DNA from: Saccharicrinis sp963665705
Lineage (GTDB): Bacteria; Bacteroidota; Bacteroidia; Bacteroidales; Marinilabiliaceae
Length of the DNA stretch: 64,000 nucleotides
Assembly (NCBI GenBank): GCA_963665705.1
Contig: OY762448.1
Location: 1,364,001 to 1,428,000, forward strand
Direction of reading: 5' to 3'
A program made the translations under genes and the position numbers. Within the stretch, counting starts at the first letter, position 1. Each line of letters starts with the position of its first letter. The notes beneath the pieces were generated by a model that ran no database searches, was not told the DNA's origin, and worked only from the letters and a program-made list of their open reading frames with translations. Shown here piece after piece: positions 16,827-25,471 of the stretch.

Positions 16827-17768
16827 ATGATACTTCAAGTTGCTATAATGCTATCTGTATTATTACAGTTTGCTGCTTTTGTAATTGCAATAAAACTTAT
16901 TCCAAGAACTAAATTTAATATTGCATGGATAAGTATTGCAGTTGGTTTTTTACTAATGGCATTACGCCGACTAAATGATCTGTATACTTTGCTGTATGTT
17001 AAAGATAATAGTTTTCAGACATATATAGGTAGTTGGATTGCAGTTGTCATTTCAATTACTATGTTTATTGCTTCATTTTATATTCGTAAGATTTTTGATT
17101 TAATTAATAAGATATCTGAGTTTCGAAAACAAAATGAGTCAAAAGTATTGGCTGCAATTATTTCTACAGAAGAAAAGGAACGTAAGTATTTTGCTAAAGA
17201 ACTTCATGATGGATTAGGTCCTGTATTATCTTCAGCAAAAATGAGTATATCAGCTATTGATAAATCCAACCTAACTGACCGAAATAATGAAATTCTTAAT
17301 AAAACGGAGTTTGCAATAGATGGAGCTATTACTACAACAAAAGAAATATCATATCATTTAAATCCTCAGATATTAGAGCATTATGGACTGGAAAAGGGGA
17401 TAAAGAATTTTATTCAGCATGCTGTGGTAAATAGCAATTTGGCGTTAACTATTGATTCAAATTTGAATGGATTGCGTTTATCCTATAATATTGAAGTTAT
17501 TTTATATAGAATTTCGTGCGAATTAATTAATAATACTTTAAAACACGCCTCCGCAACAAAGGCAAGTATTACATTGTTTGTTGAGGGTAGTAAATTAATA
17601 TTTATGTATGATGATAATGGGGTAGGATTTGGTATTGATGATGCTTTCGATCGAGGAATGGGACTTACTAATATTCAATCTCGGGTAAAATCCTTAAATG
17701 GTCATATAGAATTGAAAAGTAATCCGGGGAAAGGTATTTATGTTTTTATTGAATTGAAAATAAAATGA
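16827..17768 (+). CDS. membrane sensor histidine kinase (HisKA_3 / NarX-type)
   Basis: 313 residues: an N-terminal half with three or four transmembrane segments (to about residue 95) and no large periplasmic domain, a HisKA_3 dimerisation segment with phospho-acceptor His127 in KELHDGLGPVLS, and an HATPase_c domain with N-box CELINNTLKHA and G-boxes DDNGVGFG and RGMGLTNIQSR. It overlaps the following response regulator by four bases (ATGA), so the pair is translated together. The absence of a sizeable sensor domain suggests it reads a signal in the membrane or works with a partner. The next operon downstream is a likely target. Confidence 0.92.
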   Translation: MILQVAIMLSVLLQFAAFVIAIKLIPRTKFNIAWISIAVGFLLMALRRLNDLYTLLYVKDNSFQTYIGSWIAVVISITMFIASFYIRKIFDLINKISEFRKQNESKVLAAIISTEEKERKYFAKELHDGLGPVLSSAKMSISAIDKSNLTDRNNEILNKTEFAIDGAITTTKEISYHLNPQILEHYGLEKGIKNFIQHAVVNSNLALTIDSNLNGLRLSYNIEVILYRISCELINNTLKHASATKASITLFVEGSKLIFMYDDNGVGFGIDDAFDRGMGLTNIQSRVKSLNGHIELKSNPGKGIYVFIELKIK

Positions 17769-18409
17769 CAGGTTTAAATGTATTTATTGTTGATGATCAT
17801 ACTCTATTTCGTGAAGGATTAAAGTTTCTATTATCAAATAGTTGTTATGTTTCACATATATCGGAAGCTACTAATGGCGATGAATTTATTTGTAATATTC
17901 ATTCCGATCCTCCCGATATTGTTTTAATGGATATTGAAATGCCTGTTAAAAATGGTATTGATGCAACAAAAGAAGCGCTTAAAATAATACCCTCGTTAAA
18001 AATAATAGCACTTTCAATGTATGCCGAAGAAAGCTTTTACAGGGATATGATTGATGCAGGAGCAAAAGGTTTTTTATTAAAAAATTCAAGGTTTAATGAA
18101 GTAGAACAGGCTATTAAAGATGTATATGAAGGCAGAAATTACTTTTCGCCTGAGATTCTTAATTTAATCATTAAAAATTTAAATAGAAGCAACACTTTAA
18201 TTAAAAAGAATACAGAACTGTCAAAACGCGAACAGGAAGTATTATTTCATATTTGCAAGGGAATGTCAAATCAGGAAATTGCAGATGCTTTATGTATAAG
18301 CAAGCGTACGGTAGATAAACACAGAGAAAATATTTTGCTTAAATCACAATCTAAAAATACGGCTGAATTAGTAGTGTACGCTATTAAAAATCAGTATTTT
18401 GAATTGTAA
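17765..18409 (+). CDS. LuxR/NarL-type response regulator
   Basis: 214 residues. The receiver domain has DDH near the N-terminus, phospho-acceptor Asp56 in IVLMDIEMPVKNG, and the conserved Lys in AKGFLLKN. After a linker comes a LuxR helix-turn-helix: LSKREQEVLFHICKGMSNQEIADAL with recognition helix SKRTVDKHRENI. It is translationally coupled to the kinase upstream. Targets are not given by sequence, but it stands directly in front of the ABC-GTPase-FeS-PiT genes on the same strand. Confidence 0.95.
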   Translation: MTGLNVFIVDDHTLFREGLKFLLSNSCYVSHISEATNGDEFICNIHSDPPDIVLMDIEMPVKNGIDATKEALKIIPSLKIIALSMYAEESFYRDMIDAGAKGFLLKNSRFNEVEQAIKDVYEGRNYFSPEILNLIIKNLNRSNTLIKKNTELSKREQEVLFHICKGMSNQEIADALCISKRTVDKHRENILLKSQSKNTAELVVYAIKNQYFEL

Positions 18410-18426
18410 ATTATAAATCTACGCAT

Positions 18427-18454
18427 AAAAACGTATTTTAGAAAATACGTTTTT
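18427..18454. terminator. terminator after the two-component system
   Basis: A 13-bp perfect stem (aaaaacgtatttt / aaaatacgttttt) around ag. It is A/T symmetrical, so it could act in both directions. It separates the two-component genes from the ABC cluster. Confidence 0.8.
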
Positions 18455-18517
18455 GAACTATTAAATCCTTAGGTTTCATTCATGATCTTTGTTTTGTTAT
18501 TAAAAAAATAAAGATAT

Positions 18518-19324
18518 ATGAGTTTTATAGAAGAGTTAACCATCATTGGGGGGGTAGATAAGGATCAAATTCCTGAAAAAATTCAAGAAATCACAATTAA
18601 AAAAGGAGAAGTTATCGGCATTGTTGGACCAACAGGGAGTGGAAAAAGTCAATTAATATCAGATATAGAGCAATCCGCACAAAAGGATTCCTCTTCTCAA
18701 AGAACTATATTAATTAATGGTGTTAAACCAGACTTTGAATACAGGTCAAATCCACGCAAGAAGAATGTTGCTCAGCTTTCTCAAAATATGAATTTTCTGG
18801 CAGATATGAGTGTTAGTGATTTTCTTCACTTACATGCTAAGTGTCGTGATAAGAATAACATCAATATTCAAGAAGTAATTTCTGTAGCAAATGAATTAAC
18901 AGGTGAACCCATTAAGCCTAATGATAATCTTACTACTTTAAGCGGTGGACAAACTCGGTCTTTAATGGTTGCAGATGTTGCAATAATAAGTGAATCTCCT
19001 ATTGTACTAATAGATGAAATTGAAAATGCCGGAATCAAAAAAAATGAGGCTTTGGAATTGTTATCTGGTCAAGGAAAAATAGTACTGGTTATTACGCATG
19101 ATCCTGTTTTAGCATTGTCTGCACAAAAACGCATTGTAATGAAGAATGGGGGTATGGAGCAAATTATAACTAGTACTTATAAAGAAAAGCTTGTTTCTCG
19201 AAAATTGAATTTTATTGATCAGGAAATTTTAAAACTTAGAGAGCGAGTAAGAACCGGTGAAATAATAGATAGTGAAGCAATAAATTATTTTATCAATGAA
19301 TTCAACACTGCAGAAGCTATCTGA
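18518..19324 (+). CDS. stand-alone ABC ATPase of the GTPase/Fe-S/PiT cluster
   Basis: 268 residues with a full ABC nucleotide-binding domain: Walker A GIVGPTGSGKSQLI, signature LSGGQTRSLMVAD, Walker B PIVLIDEIENAG and H-loop VITHD. No membrane segment is present, and no ABC permease is encoded in the cluster; the only transporter is a PiT-family permease three genes on. The C-terminal 60 residues are charged and helical (KLNFIDQEILKLRERVRTGEI). Walker B ends DEIENAG instead of DEPTxGLD, so the D-loop is unusual. It may work as a metallocofactor-assembly or activation ATPase rather than a transporter (inference). Function not established. Confidence 0.85.
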   Translation: MSFIEELTIIGGVDKDQIPEKIQEITIKKGEVIGIVGPTGSGKSQLISDIEQSAQKDSSSQRTILINGVKPDFEYRSNPRKKNVAQLSQNMNFLADMSVSDFLHLHAKCRDKNNINIQEVISVANELTGEPIKPNDNLTTLSGGQTRSLMVADVAIISESPIVLIDEIENAGIKKNEALELLSGQGKIVLVITHDPVLALSAQKRIVMKNGGMEQIITSTYKEKLVSRKLNFIDQEILKLRERVRTGEIIDSEAINYFINEFNTAEAI

Positions 19325-19370
19325 TGTGTTTTCTCATAAAAAATATTAGAAATAGCATAAAATTAAATTA

Positions 19371-20072
19371 ATGAAATTAAATATAATTGCAGGAACTCCT
19401 GGTTCAGGTAAAACTTCTGTACTAGCACATACAATCCCATTTCTTCAAAAACAGGGAATTAAGCCTGCTATAGTAAAAGTTGATTGTTTATATACCGAAG
19501 ATCATAAACGATTTGCTCAGTATGGAATTCCGGTTTTATTGGGACTATCAAAAGATATGTGTCCTGATCATTTTTCTATTTATAATTTGGATGAAATGAT
19601 AAGGTTTGCACGAAAAAATGAAGCCCAGGTTTTAATAGTCGAAACTGCCGGTTTGTGTCACCGATGTGCTCCTTATACTGAAAATTCTTTGGGAATATGT
19701 GTTATTGATGCAACAACTGGTCCTAATACGCCAACCAAAGTTGGTCCTTTCCTGAGTTGTGCGGATACTGTAGTAATTACAAAGGGTGATATGATTTCGC
19801 AAGCAGAAAGAGAAATTTTCAGAGAACGGATTTTAGAAGCTAACTCGAAATGTAAAATTCTTGAAATTAATGGTTTGAGTGGTCAAGGGTGTCAGGAGTT
19901 AGCAAATGTAATAGAGAATAGTAATCAGCTTGTGAAGAATGATGATGTTCTAAGATATAATGCACCCTTCTCAGTGTGTACATTATGCGTTGGAGAGAAA
20001 CGGATTAATAGTGAATATCATAGAGGATTATTGCGCAAGATTAATGGAATGCAAGAGTACGTTGGGGAATAA
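19371..20072 (+). CDS. UreG/HypB-like P-loop GTPase with cysteine pairs
   Basis: 233 residues. A P-loop GTPGSGKTSVL lies at the N-terminus, followed by IVKVDCLYTEDHKRFAQYGIP, an ETAGLCHRCAP segment at the switch II position, and TKGD as the G4 base-recognition motif. A CHRC pair lies in the middle and CTLC near the C-terminus, suitable for metal or cluster binding. The overall plan resembles UreG/HypB-type metallochaperone GTPases that load nickel into enzymes, though no nickel enzyme is encoded here. It lies 46 bp after the ABC ATPase and 24 bp before the Fe-S protein. Confidence 0.75.
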   Translation: MKLNIIAGTPGSGKTSVLAHTIPFLQKQGIKPAIVKVDCLYTEDHKRFAQYGIPVLLGLSKDMCPDHFSIYNLDEMIRFARKNEAQVLIVETAGLCHRCAPYTENSLGICVIDATTGPNTPTKVGPFLSCADTVVITKGDMISQAEREIFRERILEANSKCKILEINGLSGQGCQELANVIENSNQLVKNDDVLRYNAPFSVCTLCVGEKRINSEYHRGLLRKINGMQEYVGE

Positions 20073-20096
20073 ATCTTATAATAGAAATGCTAAATT

Positions 20097-20759
20097 ATGG
20101 TTCATAAAATATTAGAATTACTTCCTGGTTTTAATTGTGGTAGTTGCAAACATAAAAGTTGTGAGGACTTTGCAAATGCCCTTATTAATGATGATACAGA
20201 ACTTTTTCAATGTACAGTTTTGCTTCAGGAAAGGTTTTTGGGGCAAAAGAAGGCATTGAGTGAATTACTTAATAAATCTGATCATGATAAAAGTGAAGAA
20301 AGTAAGAAGGTTGGAGTTATTGATCATTATGAAGCTGACATCATCTTAGAACCCTTAAGTGGCGAAGTTTCGTGTAGAGAAGTGTTATTACCTTTTCAAA
20401 ATCATCAGTTAAGTGTAGATGATATTATTGAATATAGACCTTTGGCTTGTCCAATAACACATTATGCAAAAATATTAAAAGTTGAAGGCAATTTATTGAC
20501 CGTAAATTTGATTGGTCCATGCAGACGTTTGGATAATAACATAACATTTAAAAACATAGGATTATGTATGGTTATGGCTTTTGAAGGATGTTATTCTGGT
20601 AAAAATATAACACCTGGTCAAACGATTCGCTTTTTACCAAAACACTGTATGATGCAAAAGATTCATTCAGGTGTTGTTGTTAACGTAGAGGATAATAAAG
20701 TGTTAATTGAAGGTGTTGACTTAAAAGTATGGCAACCAGCAGAAGTTCATTCGCTATAA
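20097..20759 (+). CDS. Fe-S protein with N-terminal FeS (PF04060-like) domain
   Basis: 220 residues. The first 45 hold the cysteine pattern of the Fe-S domain seen in RnfB and the CODH/ACS corrinoid protein: LLPGFNCGSCKHKSCEDFANAL, then a fourth Cys at FQCTVL. The remaining 150 residues are beta-rich with further cysteines (LACPITHYAKI, IGPCRRL, GLCMVM, EGCYSGK, HCMMQ) and match no domain I can name. It sits between the GTPase and the PiT permease in a tightly packed run. A 4Fe-4S cluster at the N-terminus is supported by the motif; the role is unknown. Confidence 0.75.
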   Translation: MVHKILELLPGFNCGSCKHKSCEDFANALINDDTELFQCTVLLQERFLGQKKALSELLNKSDHDKSEESKKVGVIDHYEADIILEPLSGEVSCREVLLPFQNHQLSVDDIIEYRPLACPITHYAKILKVEGNLLTVNLIGPCRRLDNNITFKNIGLCMVMAFEGCYSGKNITPGQTIRFLPKHCMMQKIHSGVVVNVEDNKVLIEGVDLKVWQPAEVHSL

Positions 20760-20775
20760 CTAATTTGAAAATTTT

Positions 20776-21801
20776 ATGATTATTCCTTTTTTAATTCCTT
20801 GTATAATAGCCATGTTTTTAGCTATTAATATGGGTGGTAGTGGTACAGCTCCGTCTTTTTCTGCTATTTATGGAGCAAGTATTATTAAGCAAAGTATGAT
20901 TCCTGGTTTATTTGGAATTGCTGTTTTTATAGGTGCTATTGTTGGCGGTAAAGCTACAGCTCATACTCTTGGCAAAAGCATTTTAAATCCTGAGTTTATG
21001 ACTTACCCTGTAGTTTCAGTTATCCTATTTTCTATATCAATATCGTTGTTAATAGCAAACTTATTGGGAATACCACAATCTACCAGCCAATCTACAGTAA
21101 TGGCAGTTACTGCTCCTGCTGTGTATTTTAAAACTTTAAACACACATAAACTCTATTTTGAGATTTTGCCAACCTGGTTTGTAATGCCTATAATTGCTTT
21201 TGTTTTTGCTTATCTGATAGGAAAATATATTTATAAGCCTTTGCGTAAAAGAGGATATACACTATTGCCTTCAATAAATAATAGCATGTGGTTAAAAGCA
21301 TTGATGGTGTTGATGTCGTTGTTTGTTGCTTTTTCAATTGGAACAAATAATGTAGCAAATGCTGTTGGTCCTATGGCCAGTTTAACCTTTAATATTTTAA
21401 ATGTTTCTCAGGAATACTATGTACATGTTTTAATATTAGCTACATTAATAATTGCACCTTGTTTTGGTATAGGAAGTTCATTGTTTGGTCATAATATTGT
21501 AAAAAATACAGGCAAAGAAATTGTTTTGTTTGGTAGGGTAGAAGCTGTTATTATAGCTTTTATATCAGCAAGTCTGCTACTTACAGCTTCTTTAATAAAG
21601 GGAATTCCAACTTCATTGGTTCAGTTAAATGTTGGAGCTATTATTGGTATAGGAGTCGCTAAGTTGGGATATAAAAATATTTTTAGAAAGACTGCTGTGA
21701 ATAAATTCTTTATTATTTGGATGATTTCACCTTTAATTGCCTTTTTGCTATCGTATTTTCTGATTTATATTATTGATAACATTGATTTTCAGCTTATGTA
21801 G
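20776..21801 (+). CDS. PiT-family anion permease
   Basis: 341 residues with about ten membrane segments and the internal pseudo-duplication of PiT transporters. The second repeat has the canonical motif FSIGTNNVANAVGPMASL. In the first repeat the usual GxNDxANAFG is replaced by NMGGSGTAPSFSAIYG, although GKATAHTLGKSI and IPQSTSQSTVMA are kept. PiT-family members move phosphate, and some move sulfate (CysP). The altered first motif and the non-phosphate neighbours make another oxyanion or thio-anion plausible. It starts 16 bp after the Fe-S gene. Confidence 0.85.
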   Translation: MIIPFLIPCIIAMFLAINMGGSGTAPSFSAIYGASIIKQSMIPGLFGIAVFIGAIVGGKATAHTLGKSILNPEFMTYPVVSVILFSISISLLIANLLGIPQSTSQSTVMAVTAPAVYFKTLNTHKLYFEILPTWFVMPIIAFVFAYLIGKYIYKPLRKRGYTLLPSINNSMWLKALMVLMSLFVAFSIGTNNVANAVGPMASLTFNILNVSQEYYVHVLILATLIIAPCFGIGSSLFGHNIVKNTGKEIVLFGRVEAVIIAFISASLLLTASLIKGIPTSLVQLNVGAIIGIGVAKLGYKNIFRKTAVNKFFIIWMISPLIAFLLSYFLIYIIDNIDFQLM

Positions 21802-21924
21802 GTATAGTTCATATATAAGGTGTATTGAATTAGAACAATGATAGGTTTGATTTTTTGTAAAAAAATTATGAGTTAAATCAAATATAGTGAGAATATTCTT
21901 AATTTAGTGGCCTTTAAAATATGA

Positions 21925-22710
21925 ATGATGATGCAACAATTACACTTAATATATTTTTCTCCAACTAAAACTACAAAAACAATTCTTGAGCAAATTGCAT
22001 TAGGGATTGGAGCTGAGAATATTTATCATATGGATTTATCTGCGCAACTAAATTCAGAAATGGTAATAAAAAATAGTTTGGTCCTATTAGGTGTTCCTGT
22101 ATACAGAGGAAGGATTCCGATTGAAGCTAGTGAGCAGCTAAAAAAAATTAAAGGCATAAATTCAAATGTTGTTTTGGTAGCGGTGTATGGTAACAGAGAT
22201 TATGATGATACTTTAATTGAGTTGAAGGATATTGCTGAGGATGGGGGTTTTAGACCAATTGCCGCAGCTGCCTTTATTGGTGAACATTCGTTTTCAACAG
22301 ATGAATTTCCTATTGCCGTACAAAGACCTGATAATGAAGATAAAAAAAAGGCACAGCTTTTTGGTAAGCAGATTAAAGTATTGCTGGAGTCTAATGAGGT
22401 ATTAAAGAGGTCTGTTGATGTCCCTGGCAATCGTCCTTATAAAGAATTAGGAGTACTTCCGGATGTTGCACCTGTTACAAACGAAGATAATTGTGATAAG
22501 TGTGGTGTTTGTGTAGAAGTTTGTCCTACTGATGCAATTTCATTAAACGGAAAACTGACTACGGATTCTACTGCATGTATTTTATGTTGTGCATGTGTTA
22601 AAGCATGTCCAAGTATGGCTCGATATAATGATAATGAGTTTGTAAATACAGCTGCGGCAAAACTCAATAAGTTTTGTTCTGAGCGCAAAGAACCTGAATT
22701 GTTTCTATAG
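21925..22710 (+). CDS. flavodoxin-ferredoxin fusion (EFR1 type)
   Basis: 261 residues. An N-terminal flavodoxin-like domain (LIYFSPTKTTKTILEQIA phosphate-binding loop; LLGVPVYRGRIP) is followed by a two-cluster ferredoxin: CDKCGVCVEVCP and CILCCACVKACP, both with full CxxCxxCxxxCP spacing. It should carry electrons between a flavin and two 4Fe-4S clusters in the cytoplasm. Three in-frame ATGs occur at 21925, 21928 and 21931, so the exact start is open. A 123-bp gap separates it from the PiT gene, so it may have its own promoter. It could be the electron donor for the cluster (inference). Confidence 0.9.
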   Translation: MMMQQLHLIYFSPTKTTKTILEQIALGIGAENIYHMDLSAQLNSEMVIKNSLVLLGVPVYRGRIPIEASEQLKKIKGINSNVVLVAVYGNRDYDDTLIELKDIAEDGGFRPIAAAAFIGEHSFSTDEFPIAVQRPDNEDKKKAQLFGKQIKVLLESNEVLKRSVDVPGNRPYKELGVLPDVAPVTNEDNCDKCGVCVEVCPTDAISLNGKLTTDSTACILCCACVKACPSMARYNDNEFVNTAAAKLNKFCSERKEPELFL

Positions 22711-22737
22711 AAAAGGATTCCGGGAAGGCGCAGTAGA

Positions 22738-22778
22738 TTGGCCGCCAATGCATCCTGTCCCGGTTTCCCGATTAAAAA
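22738..22778 (+). promoter_or_regulatory. conserved leader element TTGGCCGCCAATG...CGATTAAAAA, orphan copy
   Basis: The first block TTGGCCGCCAATG is at 22738-22750 and the second block CGATTAAAAA at 22769-22778. It is the same pair of blocks found upstream of the genes at 26228, 27368 and 28662. Here no gene follows: the first ATG (22814) opens only 15 codons, and IS1595 copy 2 starts at 22987. An outer pairing gggaa / ttccc encloses the element. The downstream gene may have been lost through IS activity. Confidence 0.7.
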
Positions 22779-22986
22779 TCAATCAAATAAATAAAAAATA
22801 ATTATCATAAACAATGACAAGAATCTATAATCTTGTAAAAAATAGGATACTTTGTATTTAATATTAGGCTTTTCTCTTATTTACTTCTACTCCTAATTAA
22901 GGTGTGTTGCTTGTTCAATTAACCTCTTGTTTTTATAATTCTACCTTTATAACTTAATTATTTTAGTTCAAATTGAATTAGGGTTA

Positions 22987-23946
22987 TAGAGGTCAGTAGA
23001 TAATTACTTATATTTGCCACCAGTAAAAATAAGGGATACATGGAATTATTCAAAGGACAAAATGCTCTAGAGTTTACTGATCGTTTCCATACGGATGATG
23101 ATTGCCTGGAATATTTGGCCAACATTAAGTGGCACCAAGGTTTTAAGTGCGTTAAATGTGGGCATCAAGGCTACCAGCAGCGCAAGCATCACGGAAGAAT
23201 CTGCAACAAGTGTGCTCATATTGAGTCAGCTACCGCTAACACACTCTTTCACAAAGTGAAATTTGGAGTACGCAAAGCCTTTTACATTTGCTTTGAGATG
23301 TCAACCTCAACCAAGAGTTTGTCTGCAAGCTATATGTCAGAACGTATTGGAGTGACTGAAAAAACAGCACGACTGTTCATGCATAAAGTTAGGGAAGCGA
23401 TGCAATCAAGCGGAAACAACCCGATGGATGGAAATGTACATATCGACGAGTTTGTGGTAGGAGGCAAAGAAGAAGGTAAGGTTGGTCGCAGTTACCACAG
23501 CAAGAAAAAGAAAGCGGTATGTGCTGTTGAGCTTACCGATGATGGGAAAGTAAAACGTATGTACTCGATGAAAATCAACAATTACTCATCGAAAGAACTT
23601 AAAAGGCTTTTTGATGCTCATATATCCCAAGATGCCAGTGTGACCACTGATTGTTGGAGAGGTTATCGCCCTTTGATGAAGGATTACAACATAGAACAGA
23701 TTGAAAGCATGGGAGGCATGAATTTTAAAGCCTTACATACAATGATACACCAAGTGAAGTCGTGGATTAGAACAACCTATTCTTGGGTTAGCGAATGGCA
23801 TATAGATAAATATTTTAATGAGTTTTGCTACAGGATTAACCGATCACAAATGAAAGATAACATCTTTAACAACTTAATGTACCGTATGGTGGAAGCTGAC
23901 AAAATTAATCAGAAAGATTTAGTAGGTGCTTAACTACTGACCTCTA
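22987..23946 (+). mobile_element. IS1595-family insertion sequence, copy 2 (960 bp)
   Basis: Same inverted termini as copy 1 (TAGAGGTCAGTAG at both ends) and the same length. It is flanked by an 8-bp direct target duplication tagggtta at 22979-22986 and 23947-23954. The orientation is opposite to copy 1. Because each copy has its own matched duplication, they arrived by separate transpositions. Confidence 0.93.
23040..23933 (+). CDS. IS1595-family transposase (copy 2)
   Basis: 297 residues, identical to copy 1 except for Thr instead of Ala in ALEFTDRF. The zinc ribbon (CVKC, CNKC) and the ISXO2-type DDE domain are intact (HIDEFVVGGKEEGK, TDCWRGY). The near identity of the two genes indicates very recent duplication, and the element is probably still mobile. 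Confidence 0.95.
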   Translation: MELFKGQNALEFTDRFHTDDDCLEYLANIKWHQGFKCVKCGHQGYQQRKHHGRICNKCAHIESATANTLFHKVKFGVRKAFYICFEMSTSTKSLSASYMSERIGVTEKTARLFMHKVREAMQSSGNNPMDGNVHIDEFVVGGKEEGKVGRSYHSKKKKAVCAVELTDDGKVKRMYSMKINNYSSKELKRLFDAHISQDASVTTDCWRGYRPLMKDYNIEQIESMGGMNFKALHTMIHQVKSWIRTTYSWVSEWHIDKYFNEFCYRINRSQMKDNIFNNLMYRMVEADKINQKDLVGA

Positions 23947-24097
23947 TAGGGTTATTTACTATAATAGTTTTATAGACTTTTGTAATGTAGGGAATGTAAG
24001 CTGAACTCTGTCCGATGATTTTATTTATGATTTCAAATTAACTTATTTTTTTTCTTTGAACCAATTTCTAAAAGCATAATTGGGAAGCTTTCAGATT

Positions 24098-24144
24098 CTG
24101 TCAAGGGCGGCTGAGGCACGAAGCCGTTTATACACCCTTGACAG
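24098..24144 (-). terminator. hairpin at the 3' end of the IS256 transposase gene
   Basis: Outer stem ctgtcaaggg / cccttgacag (10 bp, perfect) and inner stem cggct / agccg. It lies 41 bp past the transposase stop on the minus strand. It probably ends transcription or shields the element from read-through. Confidence 0.6.
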
Positions 24145-24184
24145 GTTCTGTAAGCGACTTACCTTTGCTTTTAGATTTTGGTGA

Positions 24185-25408
24185 TTATATTTCAAGATCG
24201 AACCTCCCTTCAAACTTGATGCACAGTTGTTGAGCTGTCAGTCCCCAGTTTTGCACTGGCTGTGTCCATTTCTTTGAGATGTTCTCTATTGCCAAATAAA
24301 TGAGTTTTAGTAGTGCCATGTCACTTGTGAATGCACCTTTGGTTTTGGTTACTTTTCTTACTTGACGATGAAAACCTTCTACTGCATTTGTTGTGTAAAT
24401 CAGTTTTCTGATAGGTTCATCATATTGGAAGTAAGCCGATAACTCTTCCCAGTTTTCATTCCAGGATTTAATTACGACAGGGTATTTTTTACCCCATGCT
24501 TCTTCCAGGTTAAGCAACTCTGTTTCAGCTTGTGACTTGGTTGGAGCTTGATATACTTTTTTAAGCTCCTTCATGAATGGTTTCTGGTCTTTAGAAGCCA
24601 CGTACTTAAGAGAGTTGCGTATCTGATGGACAATACACTTTTGTATTTCAGTTTCGGGAAAAATGCTTAGGATAGCTTGGGTGAAGCCGGTTAAGTTGTC
24701 GGTACAGGCAATCAGGATATCTTTAACTCCACGGCTCTTTAAATCAGTCAATACAGAAAGCCAGAAGTTTGCTCCCTCGCTTTCGGATATGTACATACCG
24801 ATAAGCTCTTTTCTTCCCTGTTTGTTTATGGCAAGAATATTATAAACAGCCCTAGATACAACTTTTCCGCCGTCCCTTACCTTATAATGCATAGCATCCA
24901 ACCATACAATCGGATAAACTTCGTCCAATGGTCGGTTTTGCCATTCTTTTACTTGAGGGATAACTCGGTCAGTAATTTCGCTGAGAACTGTGGGAGAAAC
25001 CTCCGTATCGTACATGTCTTCAATGTAAATACCAATGTCTCGCAAGCTCATACCTTTTCCGTATAAACTTATTATTTTGGGTGCCAGGCTGTCGGCTAAT
25101 ACTGTTTGTCTTTTTTTTATTATTTCCGGTTCAAAATTACCGTTCCTGTCATATGGAGGCTCAATGGTAACATTACCAACACCTGTTTTAACTGTTTTTT
25201 GTCCTTTGCCGTTCCTTTTGTTGCCCAAAGAGCGCTCCTCCTCGCCAAGATGATCTTCCATCTCCGCTTCAAGGGCACTCTCTAAAAACTCTTTCAATAT
25301 AGGCGCAAAAACACCATCTTTTCCTGTTAACGACTTTCCACTTTTTAATTGTTCCAATGCCAGATCTCGCATTGCAATGTATTCTGCCGATTCTTTCTTC
25401 TTTGCCAT
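24185..25408 (-). CDS. IS256-family (mutator-type) transposase
   Basis: 407 residues, full family length. Catalytic DDE segments are in order: Asp in PIVWLDAMHYKVRDGG, Asp in ILIACTDNLTGF, and Glu in TTNAVEGFHRQVRK. The N-terminal DNA-binding part contains EFLESALEAEMEDHLG and ERSLGNKRNGK, typical of mutator transposases. The frame is intact. It acts on the ends at 23990 and 25463. Confidence 0.97.
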   Translation of the reverse strand: MAKKKESAEYIAMRDLALEQLKSGKSLTGKDGVFAPILKEFLESALEAEMEDHLGEEERSLGNKRNGKGQKTVKTGVGNVTIEPPYDRNGNFEPEIIKKRQTVLADSLAPKIISLYGKGMSLRDIGIYIEDMYDTEVSPTVLSEITDRVIPQVKEWQNRPLDEVYPIVWLDAMHYKVRDGGKVVSRAVYNILAINKQGRKELIGMYISESEGANFWLSVLTDLKSRGVKDILIACTDNLTGFTQAILSIFPETEIQKCIVHQIRNSLKYVASKDQKPFMKELKKVYQAPTKSQAETELLNLEEAWGKKYPVVIKSWNENWEELSAYFQYDEPIRKLIYTTNAVEGFHRQVRKVTKTKGAFTSDMALLKLIYLAIENISKKWTQPVQNWGLTAQQLCIKFEGRFDLEI

Positions 25409-25471
25409 AAGCTACAATATTAATAATTTATTCACTTATGGATAGAGTTGAATTTACAGTCTCGTAATGTA

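Larger units (their letters stand above)
23990..25463 (-). mobile_element. IS256-family insertion sequence (1474 bp)
   Basis: The imperfect terminal repeats align as gggaatgtaagctgaactct at the left and gagactgtaaattcaactct at the right (reverse complement), about 14 of 20 positions. They are flanked by an 8-bp direct duplication gtaatgta at 23982-23989 and 25464-25471. It lies only 44 bp from the end of IS1595 copy 2. Inside, past the end of the transposase gene, is a composite hairpin with a 10-bp outer stem (24098-24107 / 24135-24144) and an inner cggct/agccg stem. Confidence 0.88.

Noticed and set aside
22814..22861. 15-codon peptide behind the orphan leader element
   Set aside because: Too short, no similarity to the other leader-associated proteins; more likely a lost gene.
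4492..23946. The two IS1595 copies as ends of a composite transposon
   Set aside because: Each copy has its own perfect but different 8-bp target duplication, so they inserted independently.
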